Assembly (NCBI RefSeq): GCF_019375555.1
Contig: NZ_JAHXDN010000002.1
Coordinates: forward strand, 744,001 to 808,000
Reading direction: 5' to 3'
DNA length: 64,000 nucleotides
DNA from: Roseobacter insulae
Lineage (GTDB): Bacteria; Pseudomonadota; Alphaproteobacteria; Rhodobacterales; Rhodobacteraceae
The stretch's first letter is position 1; each line of letters starts with the position of its first letter. A program made the translations under genes and the position numbers. Positions 18,644 through 26,811 of the stretch are shown here, piece after piece. The notes under the pieces are model-generated. The model saw only the letters and a program-made list of their open reading frames with translations. It was not told where the DNA came from and did not search any database.

Positions 18644-19570
18644 ATGAATTTCAAGACAACGGTAAGCACTCTGGCATTTGTCGCGGTCGCAGGTATGGCA
18701 AGCGCCGACTGCACGCAGGTTACCTTTTCGGATGTCGGCTGGACGGATATCACGGCGACGACGGCTGCAACGACGGTTGTTCTGGACGCGCTGGGATACG
18801 AGACGGACATCAAGGTTCTGTCAGTTCCGGTCACATATACCTCCATGGCGCAGGGGGATGTTGACGTCTTTCTCGGCAACTGGATGCCAACCATGGAAGG
18901 CGATATCGCGCCTTATCGTGACGCTGGCACCGTGGACACGGTGCGTGAAAACCTCGAAGGGGCGAAATACACTCTGGCGGTCAATAAGGCGGCGACGGAC
19001 CTTGGCATCAAGGACTTCGCGGATATCGCGAAACATGCAGATGCGCTGGACGGCCAGATCTACGGCATCGAGCCGGGCAACGACGGCAACCGCCTTATCC
19101 AGTCGATGATCGACGCGGACGCCTTTGGTCTGAAAGATTTCGAGGTCAAGGAAAGCTCCGAGCAGGGAATGCTGGCGCAGGTCGAGCGGCTGTCAAAGAA
19201 AGACGAACCCATCGTCTTTCTGGGCTGGGAACCACATCCGATGAATGCAAATTTCGACATGGGCTATCTGACCGGCGGAGATGACTTCTTCGGCCCCGAC
19301 CTCGGGGGCGCCACGGTCTACACGAATACCCGCGCGGGCTACGGCGCCGAATGTCCGAACGTCGGAAAACTGCTCGGCAATCTGAAGTTCACGCTGGCCA
19401 TGGAAAACGAGATCATGGGCGCCATTCTCAACGATGGCACGGACCCTTCGGAGGCCGCGACAGCATGGCTTTCCGCCAACCCGGACGCATTCATGGCGTG
19501 GCTCGATGGCGTGACAACCGTCGATGGTGGTGACAGCGTTGCCGCCGTGAAAACGGCCCTCGGCCTGTGA
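18644..19570 (+). CDS. choX: Choline ABC transporter substrate-binding protein ChoX
   Basis: ChoX captures choline in the periplasm for import by ChoWV. The 308-residue protein has a signal peptide cleaved near GMASADC. It carries the ChoX pattern VTFSDVGWTDITATTAAT, VFLGNWMPTMEGD, GIEPGNDGN and FLGWEPHPMN, with the aromatic residues that form the quaternary-ammonium cage. ATG 18644 follows GGGAGATCAAGG. A 12-bp hairpin sits between it and choW. The betaine synthesis genes often found beside choXWV are not in this window. Confidence 0.93.
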   Translation: MNFKTTVSTLAFVAVAGMASADCTQVTFSDVGWTDITATTAATTVVLDALGYETDIKVLSVPVTYTSMAQGDVDVFLGNWMPTMEGDIAPYRDAGTVDTVRENLEGAKYTLAVNKAATDLGIKDFADIAKHADALDGQIYGIEPGNDGNRLIQSMIDADAFGLKDFEVKESSEQGMLAQVERLSKKDEPIVFLGWEPHPMNANFDMGYLTGGDDFFGPDLGGATVYTNTRAGYGAECPNVGKLLGNLKFTLAMENEIMGAILNDGTDPSEAATAWLSANPDAFMAWLDGVTTVDGGDSVAAVKTALGL

Positions 19571-19575
19571 GACCC

Positions 19576-19605
19576 ACGCTCCGCCCGTAACACCGGGCGG
19601 AGCGT
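19576..19605 (+). promoter_or_regulatory. Intercistronic hairpin choX-choW
   Basis: ACGCTCCGCCCG (19576-19587) and its exact complement (19594-19605) form a 12-bp stem with a 6-nt loop just after the choX stop. No T-run follows. It therefore looks like an mRNA stabiliser or partial attenuator that would leave more binding protein than permease, a common arrangement in ABC import operons. Confidence 0.7.
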
Positions 19606-19632
19606 CAACCGATCCGGGGTAGGGGGCATGTT

Positions 19633-20469
19633 TTGCTGGACTGGCTGACCGAGACGAAAATACCTGTTGGCAAAGGTGCAGCGGCATTCTTCGATTGGCT
19701 CCAAACCAATGGCGAGTGGTTTTTCGACGGGCTCGCGGTGGTGATGGAATGGATGATCGACGTCATCCTGTGGTTGCTGCAAACGCCGCATCCGCTGCTG
19801 ATCATCGCGATATTCGTGGCATTGACGTGGTTTCTGCAAAAAAGCTGGAAGACCTGCGTTCTTGTTGCTTTGGGCTTTCTCTTCATTCTCAATCAGGACT
19901 ATTGGGAGGAGATGACGGAAAGCATCACGCTGGTGCTGTCGGCCTGCGTGGTGTGCATGTCCGTCGGCGTGCCCATCGGGATCGCGGCGGCGCACCGGCC
20001 GCGCTTGTTCCAGGCGATGCGCCCGGTGCTTGATCTGATGCAGACACTGCCGACCTTTGTCTATCTTATTCCCGCCATCGTGTTCTTTGGCATCGGTATG
20101 GTGCCCGGCCTGATCGCCACGGTGATTTTCGTGGTTCCTGCGCCTATTCGATTGACCCACCTGGGGATCAGCACCACCCCGAAACCGCTTCTTGAAGCGG
20201 CGGATGCCTTTGGTGCGACGCCCATGCAGAAGTTGTGGAAAGTGGAACTGCCCTACGCGCTGCCGCAAATCATGGCAGGATTGAACCAGACCATCATGCT
20301 GTCGCTGTCCATGGTTGTCATTGCGGCCCTTGTCGGTGCGGATGGGCTGGGGGTGCCCGTGGTGCGCGCGCTCAACCAGGTCAATACCGCGCTTGGGTTT
20401 GAAAGCGGGTTTATCATCGTGGTGGTTGCGATCATGCTCGACCGGATGCTGCGGGTGGATCGCCAATGA
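19633..20469 (+). CDS. choW: Choline ABC transporter permease ChoW
   Basis: This is the membrane component of the choline importer. The 278-residue protein has an N-terminal extension and several membrane helices (PLLIIAIFVALTWFL, SITLVLSACVVCMSVGVPIGIA, FVYLIPAIVFFGIGMVPGLIATVIFVV). The coupling-helix EAA motif is EAADAFGATPMQKLWKVELPYALP. A late segment reads LSMVVIAALVGADGLG. The start is TTG 19633 behind a GGGG-rich leader. The nearby ATG 19628 is out of frame. Its stop overlaps the choV start as ATGA. Confidence 0.93.
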   Translation: MLDWLTETKIPVGKGAAAFFDWLQTNGEWFFDGLAVVMEWMIDVILWLLQTPHPLLIIAIFVALTWFLQKSWKTCVLVALGFLFILNQDYWEEMTESITLVLSACVVCMSVGVPIGIAAAHRPRLFQAMRPVLDLMQTLPTFVYLIPAIVFFGIGMVPGLIATVIFVVPAPIRLTHLGISTTPKPLLEAADAFGATPMQKLWKVELPYALPQIMAGLNQTIMLSLSMVVIAALVGADGLGVPVVRALNQVNTALGFESGFIIVVVAIMLDRMLRVDRQ

Positions 20470-21497
20470 CAAACGCGGTCGAATTCGACAACGTGTCGAT
20501 CGTTTTCGGCGACGCGCCCGGAAAAGCGTTGCCGGACATGGATGCCGGCAAATCCCGGGCGGAAATCCAGCAAACCACCAATCAGGTGCTTGGTGTGCAT
20601 AACTGCTCGCTTGACGTGTCGGCGGGAGAAATTCTGGTGCTGATGGGGCTCTCAGGCTCCGGCAAATCCACGTTGCTGAGGGCGGTGAACGGGCTGAACC
20701 CGGTGGTGCGCGGCGCCGTGCGGGTGTTTGACGGTAACTGGTCGTGTGATGTGACCCATAGTTCGGGCCCTGATTTGCGTCGCGTGCGACGTGAATGCGT
20801 TTCCATGGTCTTCCAGCAGTTCGGCCTGCTGCCTTGGCGCAGCGTCCGAGAGAACGTGGCCCTGGGTCTGGAACTGGCCAATGTGTCGAAACACGAACGC
20901 TACGCCCGGGCCGACAAGCAACTGGACCTTGTTGGGCTATCTGACTGGGCGGACCGAAAAGTGGGCGAATTATCCGGGGGCATGCAACAGCGCGTGGGGT
21001 TGGCGCGGGCCTTTGCAACCGATGCGCCGATCCTTCTGATGGACGAGCCATTCTCGGCATTGGACCCGCTGATCCGCACCCGCCTGCAGGACGAGCTGCT
21101 GGACCTGCAGCGCGATCTCAGGCGCACGATCATTTTCGTAAGCCACGATCTGGACGAGGCATTCAAGCTGGGGGACCGGATCGCGATCATGGAAGGCGGG
21201 CGCATTGTTCAATGCGGCACGCCGCAGGATATCTTCTCAAACCCCGTCAACGACTACGTGGCCGATTTCGTCGCCCATATGAACCCTCTTGGCGTGCTGC
21301 GTGCCGGTGATGTGATGGAACCGCCCGACAGCGCTCCGGACCAGTCTGTGCCCGCGGACATGCAGGTGGAACAGGTCATGCGGAAGCTGCTGGAAACAGA
21401 TGGCCCACTGGGCGTAAAAGAGGGCGGTGATCTGGTGGGGCAGGTCACGAAAAGCGGTGTGATCGCCCGCATCCTTGACCCGCGCCAGGAGCCTTGA
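20466..21497 (+). CDS. choV: Choline ABC transporter ATP-binding protein ChoV
   Basis: This is the ATPase of the choline importer. The 343-residue protein has Walker A LMGLSGSGKSTLLRAVNGLN, Q-loop VFQQFGLLPWRSV, signature LSGGMQQRVGLARA and Walker B ILLMDEPFSALDP, with switch His in IIFVSHDLDEA. A C-terminal regulatory extension (about 255-343, TKSGVIARIL) resembles the CBS-like tail of glycine-betaine ATPases. The insertion DMDAGKSRAEIQQTTNQVLGV between strands 1 and 2 is typical of this subfamily. It overlaps choW by 4 nt. Confidence 0.93.
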   Translation: MTNAVEFDNVSIVFGDAPGKALPDMDAGKSRAEIQQTTNQVLGVHNCSLDVSAGEILVLMGLSGSGKSTLLRAVNGLNPVVRGAVRVFDGNWSCDVTHSSGPDLRRVRRECVSMVFQQFGLLPWRSVRENVALGLELANVSKHERYARADKQLDLVGLSDWADRKVGELSGGMQQRVGLARAFATDAPILLMDEPFSALDPLIRTRLQDELLDLQRDLRRTIIFVSHDLDEAFKLGDRIAIMEGGRIVQCGTPQDIFSNPVNDYVADFVAHMNPLGVLRAGDVMEPPDSAPDQSVPADMQVEQVMRKLLETDGPLGVKEGGDLVGQVTKSGVIARILDPRQEP

Positions 21498-21505
21498 GCC
21501 CGCGC

Positions 21506-21895
21506 CTATTCCTGAACGCTCTTGAGCCACTCAACAAGGTCCACAATGGGCTGGCTTGTCATGATCGGCTGACCACTTGGTGTCGAAATGGCAACATCGC
21601 TGCCTTCGAAAAACCAACCATAAACCGGCATGTCACTGCCGTGGCTGACGAGCGTATCGCGCCCGTCAATCCGTTGTATTACTCTGAAGGTCGGGAATTG
21701 ACCCCCCGATTTTTCCGAGAGCTGGGTCAAATCGGCAGGCTGTACCAGCAGAACCGGCGCCATCGGACCGTTCCCCTCTGCCGATACCCCATGACAGGTT
21801 GCGCAGTGCAGACGGAAAAGCTTTTTCCCTTCGCTTAGATCCTGTGCGGCGGATGCCTGTCCAAGACAAAGAGCTGCAATGAGAAAAAAGCGCAT
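21506..21895 (-). CDS. Small secreted c-type cytochrome
   Basis: This 129-residue protein has a signal peptide (MRFFLIAALCLGQASAAQ) and one heme-attachment motif CATCH at about residues 30-34, within LFRLHCATCHGVSAEGNGPMAP. A Met axial ligand is probably supplied from the SDMPVYGWFF region. The fold is that of a class I cytochrome c. Its electron partner is unknown and no oxidoreductase genes adjoin it. ATG 21895 has AAGGGG 8 nt upstream. The in-frame TTG 21910 is less likely. It is convergent with choV. Confidence 0.85.
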   Translation of the reverse strand: MRFFLIAALCLGQASAAQDLSEGKKLFRLHCATCHGVSAEGNGPMAPVLLVQPADLTQLSEKSGGQFPTFRVIQRIDGRDTLVSHGSDMPVYGWFFEGSDVAISTPSGQPIMTSQPIVDLVEWLKSVQE

Positions 21896-22493
21896 GATCG
21901 ACCCCTTCAAGTTGTTTCAAGTGACGCTATCAGGCCTGCGCGCGGTCGGCGTTGATGTACATCAATTTTCGCGCCTGCCGCGACGTATTCGTGTGATGCG
22001 AGTCGCCTCCCACCGTTTCCAATAAACGGTCAGTGGTCGCGGTTTGCCCCGGAACTTCCTGGTTAATGTGTGATCATTCTGTCGAAAGTGGCATTTGCGC
22101 AACAAATTGTGAACGCGGAAACCCGTCTTTTTTGCTGGAAGTTCGTTAACCATTCACCTGTCAAGGCGTTGCCGACCGATCGGCAGGAAATCGCTTGCGC
22201 GGGCCGCGCCGTTCCTTCGGAAAAGCTGTTCCTTTTCATTGGCGTAGGGCGTGTCCCTTTCTCTTCGCGGGCGTGTTGTCCGGGCCGAAATCTGGCAGAA
22301 TTATGTGCACGCTCAGGTTCGGTTCGTTTCTGCTGTGGCGCTAATGTGCCGCGTCAAATCTGATAGGTTCGGTAGGGGAAACGTACAGTTGAGAAAAAGG
22401 CAGAAATGCGGCGCATCCTTGGCTTGATTGTGAAGGGCCACCTGTATAAATGATCAAATAAGAGGCGTTTTTTAAATAGTACGAGGTGTTAAA
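21896..22493. other. Long intergenic region
   Basis: About 600 bp without a convincing gene. A 63-codon minus-strand frame (21962-22153) has a basic, low-information composition and no evident ribosome site. The stretch before 22494 is relatively AT-rich (TTTTTTAAATAGTACGAGG) and probably contains the promoter and leader of the VPLPA-CTERM gene. The GAGG there is its likely ribosome site. Confidence 0.5.
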
Positions 22494-23252
22494 ATGATGA
22501 AATACGCAACCCTTGCCGGGGTGCTCAGCCTGAGCATCGGCAGCATCGCCCAAGCCAGTATCGTAACAGGCTCTTTCGGCGGCACAGTAGAGGCCCCGAC
22601 CGGCGCGACAAAATCCATTGAATTCGTCGGAGACGGCACGAATCAGCTCCATTGGGGAACGCCAAGCCACGGCAGTTCGACTGTTTCCATTGGCGATTCC
22701 AGCTCTCTGAAGGTCAATAGCCTCAATTTCAGCTACGACCATAGTGATGTGAAAGCAGGCGATGTCCTGCTCGGCACAATCACCTGGAACAACCAGTCCA
22801 ACTACCACGCCGGCGCAAGCTGGAGCAGCAACGTCAATCTAAGCCTTGCTTTCGTTCTGCCCTCGGTGCTTGAACTGGACCAGACCGTTGGCTTCGGGAT
22901 CACGAACACACCTGACGTGTACTACGACACAAGTGCCAACGAAGCCGCCGGCAATAATCCTGATATGATCAGCAGCTTTTTTCTGGACACCGGCGCGTTC
23001 GGCGTGCCGGTTGCGCTTGGCAACGGCTTGCGGCTGACGTCCATCGGGTTTGGTCTGGCAGATGCTGACAAGGGTGTTGGCAGTACCTACAACGCCGGCA
23101 CCGGGTATTGGACGAACGTCGAGGGTGGCACGTCCACCATCAGCATCTACGGCAACATCTCCACCGTGCCGCTGCCTGCCGGTGCCTGGCTTTTGCTGAG
23201 TGGTCTGGGTGGGCTTGTCGCGATGCGCCGCCGCTCCCAGAGAGCGGCCTGA
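22494..23252 (+). CDS. VPLPA-CTERM sorting-domain protein (exosortase substrate)
   Basis: This 252-residue secreted protein has an N-terminal signal peptide (KYATLAGVLSLSIGSIAQAS) and a beta-rich extracellular body (about 25-220) of the choice-of-anchor type. The C-terminal sorting signal is VPLPAGAWLLLSGLGGLVAMRRR. That tripartite tail (VPLPA motif, hydrophobic helix, Arg cluster) is the recognition signal of exosortase XrtD-type systems, which cleave and transfer proteins during surface or exopolysaccharide assembly. No exosortase gene is present in the window, so the enzyme must be encoded elsewhere. Ligand or function is unknown. Confidence 0.88.
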   Translation: MMKYATLAGVLSLSIGSIAQASIVTGSFGGTVEAPTGATKSIEFVGDGTNQLHWGTPSHGSSTVSIGDSSSLKVNSLNFSYDHSDVKAGDVLLGTITWNNQSNYHAGASWSSNVNLSLAFVLPSVLELDQTVGFGITNTPDVYYDTSANEAAGNNPDMISSFFLDTGAFGVPVALGNGLRLTSIGFGLADADKGVGSTYNAGTGYWTNVEGGTSTISIYGNISTVPLPAGAWLLLSGLGGLVAMRRRSQRAA

Positions 23253-23356
23253 GCCGGATTGCGCGGTCGCACAGCCGGTGAATTGTGAAAAGTGTAAAGG
23301 GACGAAGGCAGTTTTGCCTTTGTCAGTAACCAGTAAAACCAACTTTAGGAGTCATC

Positions 23357-23767
23357 ATGAAGTACTCTGCATTTATTAAACTGACTGTTGTCGCGGCGGG
23401 CATCGCCACATTGGGCGCAGGTGTTCCGACACAATCCATCGCCAAGGAATACAACGTCTGCCAGCTGGAGACGATTCCGGAACACATTCGCAAGCGCATT
23501 ACAAAACGTGCGGATTTCGCGGATATCCTGTCGCGCATGTTCGAGTATTGCCCTGACAGCGCGCTGGCCTTGACGGAGGCTGCAACAGCATCGATCAATG
23601 AAAACTTTGATGATGAAACGGAACGCAAGAACGACGGCAAGGATCCAAGCGGCCCAACGCAATCCGGTGGCACACCGGGTGGCGAGACCCCCGGCGATGA
23701 CGGCCCTGGCGATGACGGCCCTGGCGATGACGGCCCTGGTCCCGGTGGCGGTGTTTTGCCCGGGTAA
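23357..23767 (+). CDS. Secreted protein with Gly-Asp-Pro repeat tail
   Basis: This 136-residue protein has a signal peptide (AFIKLTVVAAGIATLGAGVP, cleaved near SIA) and a small helical domain (about 30-95). Two cysteines in that domain (YNVCQL and YCPDS) could form a disulfide. The C-terminal tail is disordered and acidic, with three perfect GDDGP units at the DNA and protein level. No family is recognised. Ribosome site TAGGAG precedes ATG 23357. It lies 105 bp after the VPLPA-CTERM gene and may be co-expressed. A strong terminator follows. Confidence 0.7.
   Translation: MKYSAFIKLTVVAAGIATLGAGVPTQSIAKEYNVCQLETIPEHIRKRITKRADFADILSRMFEYCPDSALALTEAATASINENFDDETERKNDGKDPSGPTQSGGTPGGETPGDDGPGDDGPGDDGPGPGGGVLPG
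23693..23737 (+). repeat. Three perfect 15-bp tandem repeats inside a CDS
   Basis: GGCGATGACGGCCCT occurs three times in exact tandem and encodes GDDGP units of the secreted protein. The 15-bp period keeps the frame, so slippage would change the length of the acidic tail without breaking the gene. Confidence 0.9.
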
Positions 23768-23824
23768 GAGCTGGGCCCTTCAAGCACTTGGCTAATATGC
23801 CAGCTCGAAGTCAGATCCGAACAG

Positions 23825-23849
23825 GGGCGCTCACTGAGCGCCCTTTTTT
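23825..23849 (+). terminator. Intrinsic terminator
   Basis: GGGCGCTCA (23825-23833) pairs with TGAGCGCCC (23835-23843) around a single C (the real loop will open a few pairs) and is followed by six T residues. It ends the 23357-23767 transcript. Confidence 0.9.
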
Positions 23850-23939
23850 CGTCCAAACGGCATTCGGCCAGCGACTTCTTTTGCTGAAGAATTTTTTACG
23901 TGGTCATGCGCCTCCAGCATGGAGTGCCGAGGGATCGGC

Positions 23940-24551
23940 TTAGCGTGAGGCCGTCGGGCGGTCCTTGATGACACCCCCGGCCAAAACTGCATGCCATTGG
24001 TTCAGCGCATCGGGATTTTGCAGCTTCAGGAATGTGTGGCCCGTGCGTTTCCACGGCATGATTTTGTTGGTCAGGCTGTCGAGGACAAGGTCACCACCGG
24101 CCGTCCTGAGGATCAATACCGCGTGGCTGTTCAGCTTCCGGTCGAGCACGGTGGCGATCAAAAGGTTCTCCGATGGGATGCCGTGTTCAATCAACAGTTT
24201 CTTTTTCAGCAATACCAGGTCTTCGCAGTCACCGCCGCGCGCCGTTGGCAGTGTCCACAGCTCTTCGCGACCATATTGCACCTGATCTTCGATCTGCCGA
24301 ACTTGCCTGTTTACACGATTGTTGATCGCCTTGGCGGCACGCAGTGTCGCGTCTTCACTGATGTTTGACCGGGCGGATGGGGCACATACCCAACGGTATT
24401 TTGCGCAAAGCCCGGCGAAACCCGCAGGCGCTGATATCGTGCGTTGCGGCAGAAGAAATTTTGCACTGTTACTTCCGGCCTGCACCGGCGAGGCACTCAA
24501 CAGAGCCGCCAGGGTCACGCCGGTCAGGCAGAGCACCCAGACCCGACACAT
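23940..24551 (-). CDS. Transglutaminase-like cysteine peptidase (BTLCP/LapG family)
   Basis: This 203-residue periplasmic cysteine protease has a signal peptide ending near SASPVQAG. The catalytic Cys lies in RGGDCEDLVLLKK, the His in LNSHAVLIL and the Asp in LVLDSLTNK, the order of bacterial transglutaminase-like cysteine proteinases. LapG of this family releases biofilm adhesins under c-di-GMP control. No LapD or giant adhesin is in the window, so that function is only a possibility. ATG 24551 starts the signal peptide. The longer frame to 24713 lacks coding character. Confidence 0.85.
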   Translation of the reverse strand: MCRVWVLCLTGVTLAALLSASPVQAGSNSAKFLLPQRTISAPAGFAGLCAKYRWVCAPSARSNISEDATLRAAKAINNRVNRQVRQIEDQVQYGREELWTLPTARGGDCEDLVLLKKKLLIEHGIPSENLLIATVLDRKLNSHAVLILRTAGGDLVLDSLTNKIMPWKRTGHTFLKLQNPDALNQWHAVLAGGVIKDRPTASR

Positions 24552-25280
24552 GCAACCGATCCAGCTATGGCTCACCTTGCGCGCGCGCGCGCGGATTGGT
24601 TCGCAGCGTCTGCTCGCTCTCTCAGCGTATGAGAATTTCGACGGTCCTGCGGTGTCCGGTTTCAAAATCGCCACGTGTACATCCCCATGTCTTGCGCGCT
24701 CTTGGCGAAGCATTTCAGGAGAATGGGACTAAGTCGTGTCATGAATGTGATTATCGGCGGAAGAGTGTTACGGTTATGTGAGCAGGCACAATAGATTACT
24801 TAAATCATTTGTCGAAATTATGAATGAAGTTCCATCGGCGCGCGCCAACTGCGCGCATTTCCGCCGTGCGCGCAATGGTTGAACCCCACGAAAACCGGGT
24901 GACGCCATAGCTGTCATCGCGTGTGGATACTCCGCGGTCATACCAGATTATGCCGAGCTCAGTTCGTGCGAGAGTTGGGGTCTCCGGCGGGACTTACATG
25001 TGGTCCGTCCGGTTTCTGCGACGAAGCAAGGGCGTGCGGTCAAAGCTTATGTCACCAGCTCGCAGCCGCATCGGAAGACGGTCCGTGGGGGTTACAGTTT
25101 TGCCGCAGCCGGGTCTGCCAGACGTCTGGTGCGTTAACCATGCATCAGGCTCTCAGCGGTTCGTTCACGAAATCGTTGTCACCAGCACTCCGCGCATGCT
25201 TTGGGTGTACTCAGACGCACCCATAAGCTCTTGATGGAATACCTTTGTGATTTTCGAGACGCGTCTTTCTACCGCGACGC

Positions 25281-25910
25281 ATGAAAGGGGCCCTTGGCAG
25301 AGGGCGAATGCAGTATGCCTATAGGTGTCGACTAGGCTCGGCGGTGCTCGGGCTTGGCGGTTTCCTTCTAGCAAAGGAGAGAGCCAGCAAAGCTGGTCTT
25401 CAGTGCATCGCCAATGAGACATGTACCGCTAATTTCCGTGCTTTCGTTGGCGTTATTGGACACCCCAACGTCTCCGCCGAAACTCAATATTGCGAAATAC
25501 AAGGTGAAAGGTCCGCCATCATCCGTTTTCTGATCACGTATCAGGCGTCGTTCATCCCAAATGATAGTAAAGTCGCAGACATGGATGTCCGAAACTCACG
25601 GCTTGAATTTTGCAAAACGCAATGACGAAACACACTTCAGATAACGACGCGACGTTACCAGTTACAGTACGAAATAATTGAAGGTCAATTTGGAATTGAA
25701 AATTATGTTTTCTTTTCCGTTGCTTACTTTCTGGCAGCCAGAAACGCCGTCTTGACCACAATCTCGGACAGATATGTGATGACCTTGCGGCACATAAGAG
25801 AAGATGGGGTCACGCAGAAACACACCTTAACCTATTCAGAGAAACAGGTATTAGTTGACATTTTGAGTGATGCTTCCTGCCTCTTGGACTTAGTGAGTAA
25901 CGACGAATGA
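25281..25910 (+). pseudogene. Possible interrupted ORF in AT-rich segment
   Basis: One reading frame is open for 114 codons, stops at TGA 25623-25625, then stays open in the same frame for another 94 codons to TGA 25908-25910. The second half reads like a real protein (YEIIEGQFGIENYVFFSVAY, LRHIREDGVTQKHTLTYSEK). The local AT content makes long open frames less likely by chance. No homology is recognised. A 37-codon frame (M N L L N W...) begins in the last stop. It may be a gene killed by a nonsense mutation. Confidence 0.3.
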
Positions 25911-26059
25911 ATTTACTGAACTGGACCGCGAAACAGTCCAGTACTTTCATCCCAATTGTGATGATCGTCCGTCCGCACCAGAAACCATTTACCCGATGGA
26001 GCAAGCTGGTTTTGCGCTAGAAATCAAAAGGGACCACGCATCCGGGGCCGATCACTTTC

Positions 26060-26326
26060 TCAGTATTCCAGAGTGAATTGTTCGCGCCTCAAGTGGACAT
26101 CTGCGGACGTGAGGATTTGCTGGCTCTCGTAATAGCGCCTGTGAGTACCGTAATCGACAACGTTCTCTGCTGGTGGCCTGGCCACCTCTGTTTGCTTTGC
26201 TGTGTGGGACCGGCTCGGATTCGGCGTGCAGGCCCATCCAGGTAATTTCATGCGGCTCAACCCTCCGATACCGACACGAGATGCAACGGCGGAGATGGTC
26301 GACAGATCTTCTTCCGCGATGCTCAT
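26060..26326 (-). CDS. Unassigned short ORF near tRNA-Ser
   Basis: An 88-residue frame (MSIAEEDLSTISAVASRVGI...) has more natural composition than overlapping frames, including KLPGWACTPNPSRSHTAKQ and THRRYYESQQIL. It matches nothing I recognise and has no clear ribosome binding site. It may be a fragment of a decayed element gene. Confidence 0.2.
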   Translation of the reverse strand: MSIAEEDLSTISAVASRVGIGGLSRMKLPGWACTPNPSRSHTAKQTEVARPPAENVVDYGTHRRYYESQQILTSADVHLRREQFTLEY

Positions 26327-26556
26327 GCCGGAGAAACTCGGCTGCTGTGCAGAAGATCCAGCGGATCAAACGCGTCTGATTTTGCCAATACGCTGTGTTT
26401 CGCCCTGACAAGGAAGGTTAACCCAGGTGATGTCGGGGAAGATACCAGAGCTGACGGGCGACAGCGCAACCGTCGTACACTTTCATCGCTTCTGCGAAAC
26501 GACCGCCGTCCACTGTTCCGCTCATGAGTTTGCCGGTCTCTCTTGCGAAAGCCCTG

Positions 26557-26646
26557 TGGCGGAGACGAAGGGATTCGAACCCTCGAGACCCTTCCGGGCC
26601 TACTCCCTTAGCAGGGGAGCGCCTTCGACCACTCGGCCACGTCTCC
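26557..26646 (-). tRNA. tRNA-Ser (GCT)
   Basis: The minus strand reads GGAGACGTGGCCGAGTGGTC at the 5' end. The anticodon loop CTGCTAA gives GCT, and a long variable arm typical of serine tRNAs follows. The T arm is GGTTCGAATCC, and the 7-bp acceptor stem GGAGACG/CGTCTCC is perfect. CCA is encoded at 26559-26557. The relic region lies directly beyond its 3' end. Confidence 0.96.
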
Positions 26647-26811
26647 GTCGACGGGTATAGCCGTGCAAACCTCGGAGTTACAAGCTGAAAACGACATGAA
26701 ATGCGGGCGATTGGAGGAAGGGAAATGGCGGCCCCTCCACGCGGCAGCCGCCCGCTGCCGAATATCGCCGCCCGCGACCTGCCTGTGGTGATCGCGGCTG
26801 CGCAGGCTGGG

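Larger units (their letters stand above)
24552..26556. other. Gene-poor relic region beside tRNA-Ser
   Basis: About 2 kb carries no recognisable intact gene, and part of it (about 25.55-26.05 kb) is clearly more AT-rich than its surroundings. It contains only short frames on both strands. One plus-strand frame is interrupted by a single stop (25281-25910). There is an 88-codon minus frame at 26060-26326 and a 35-codon minus frame starting at 26526. It abuts the 3' end of tRNA-Ser(GCT), the usual integration point for islands. A decayed mobile element is the likeliest explanation, by inference. Confidence 0.5.

Noticed and set aside
19339-21060. 573-codon minus-strand frame
   Set aside because: Lies opposite choX, choW and choV, whose motifs are unambiguous; the frame is rich in Arg, Pro and His.
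21962-22153. 63-codon minus-strand frame before the VPLPA-CTERM gene
   Set aside because: Very basic composition, no ribosome site, no family.
23693-23737. CRISPR-like short repeats
   Set aside because: Exact tandem 15-bp units without spacers inside a coding region, not a CRISPR array.
24921-25422. Short frames on both strands in the relic region
   Set aside because: About 70-100 codons, overlapping each other, no ribosome sites and no recognised family.
26526-26560. Integrase remnant next to tRNA-Ser
   Set aside because: The 35-codon minus frame starting at 26526 has plausible composition but no catalytic motif, so it was not called an integrase fragment.
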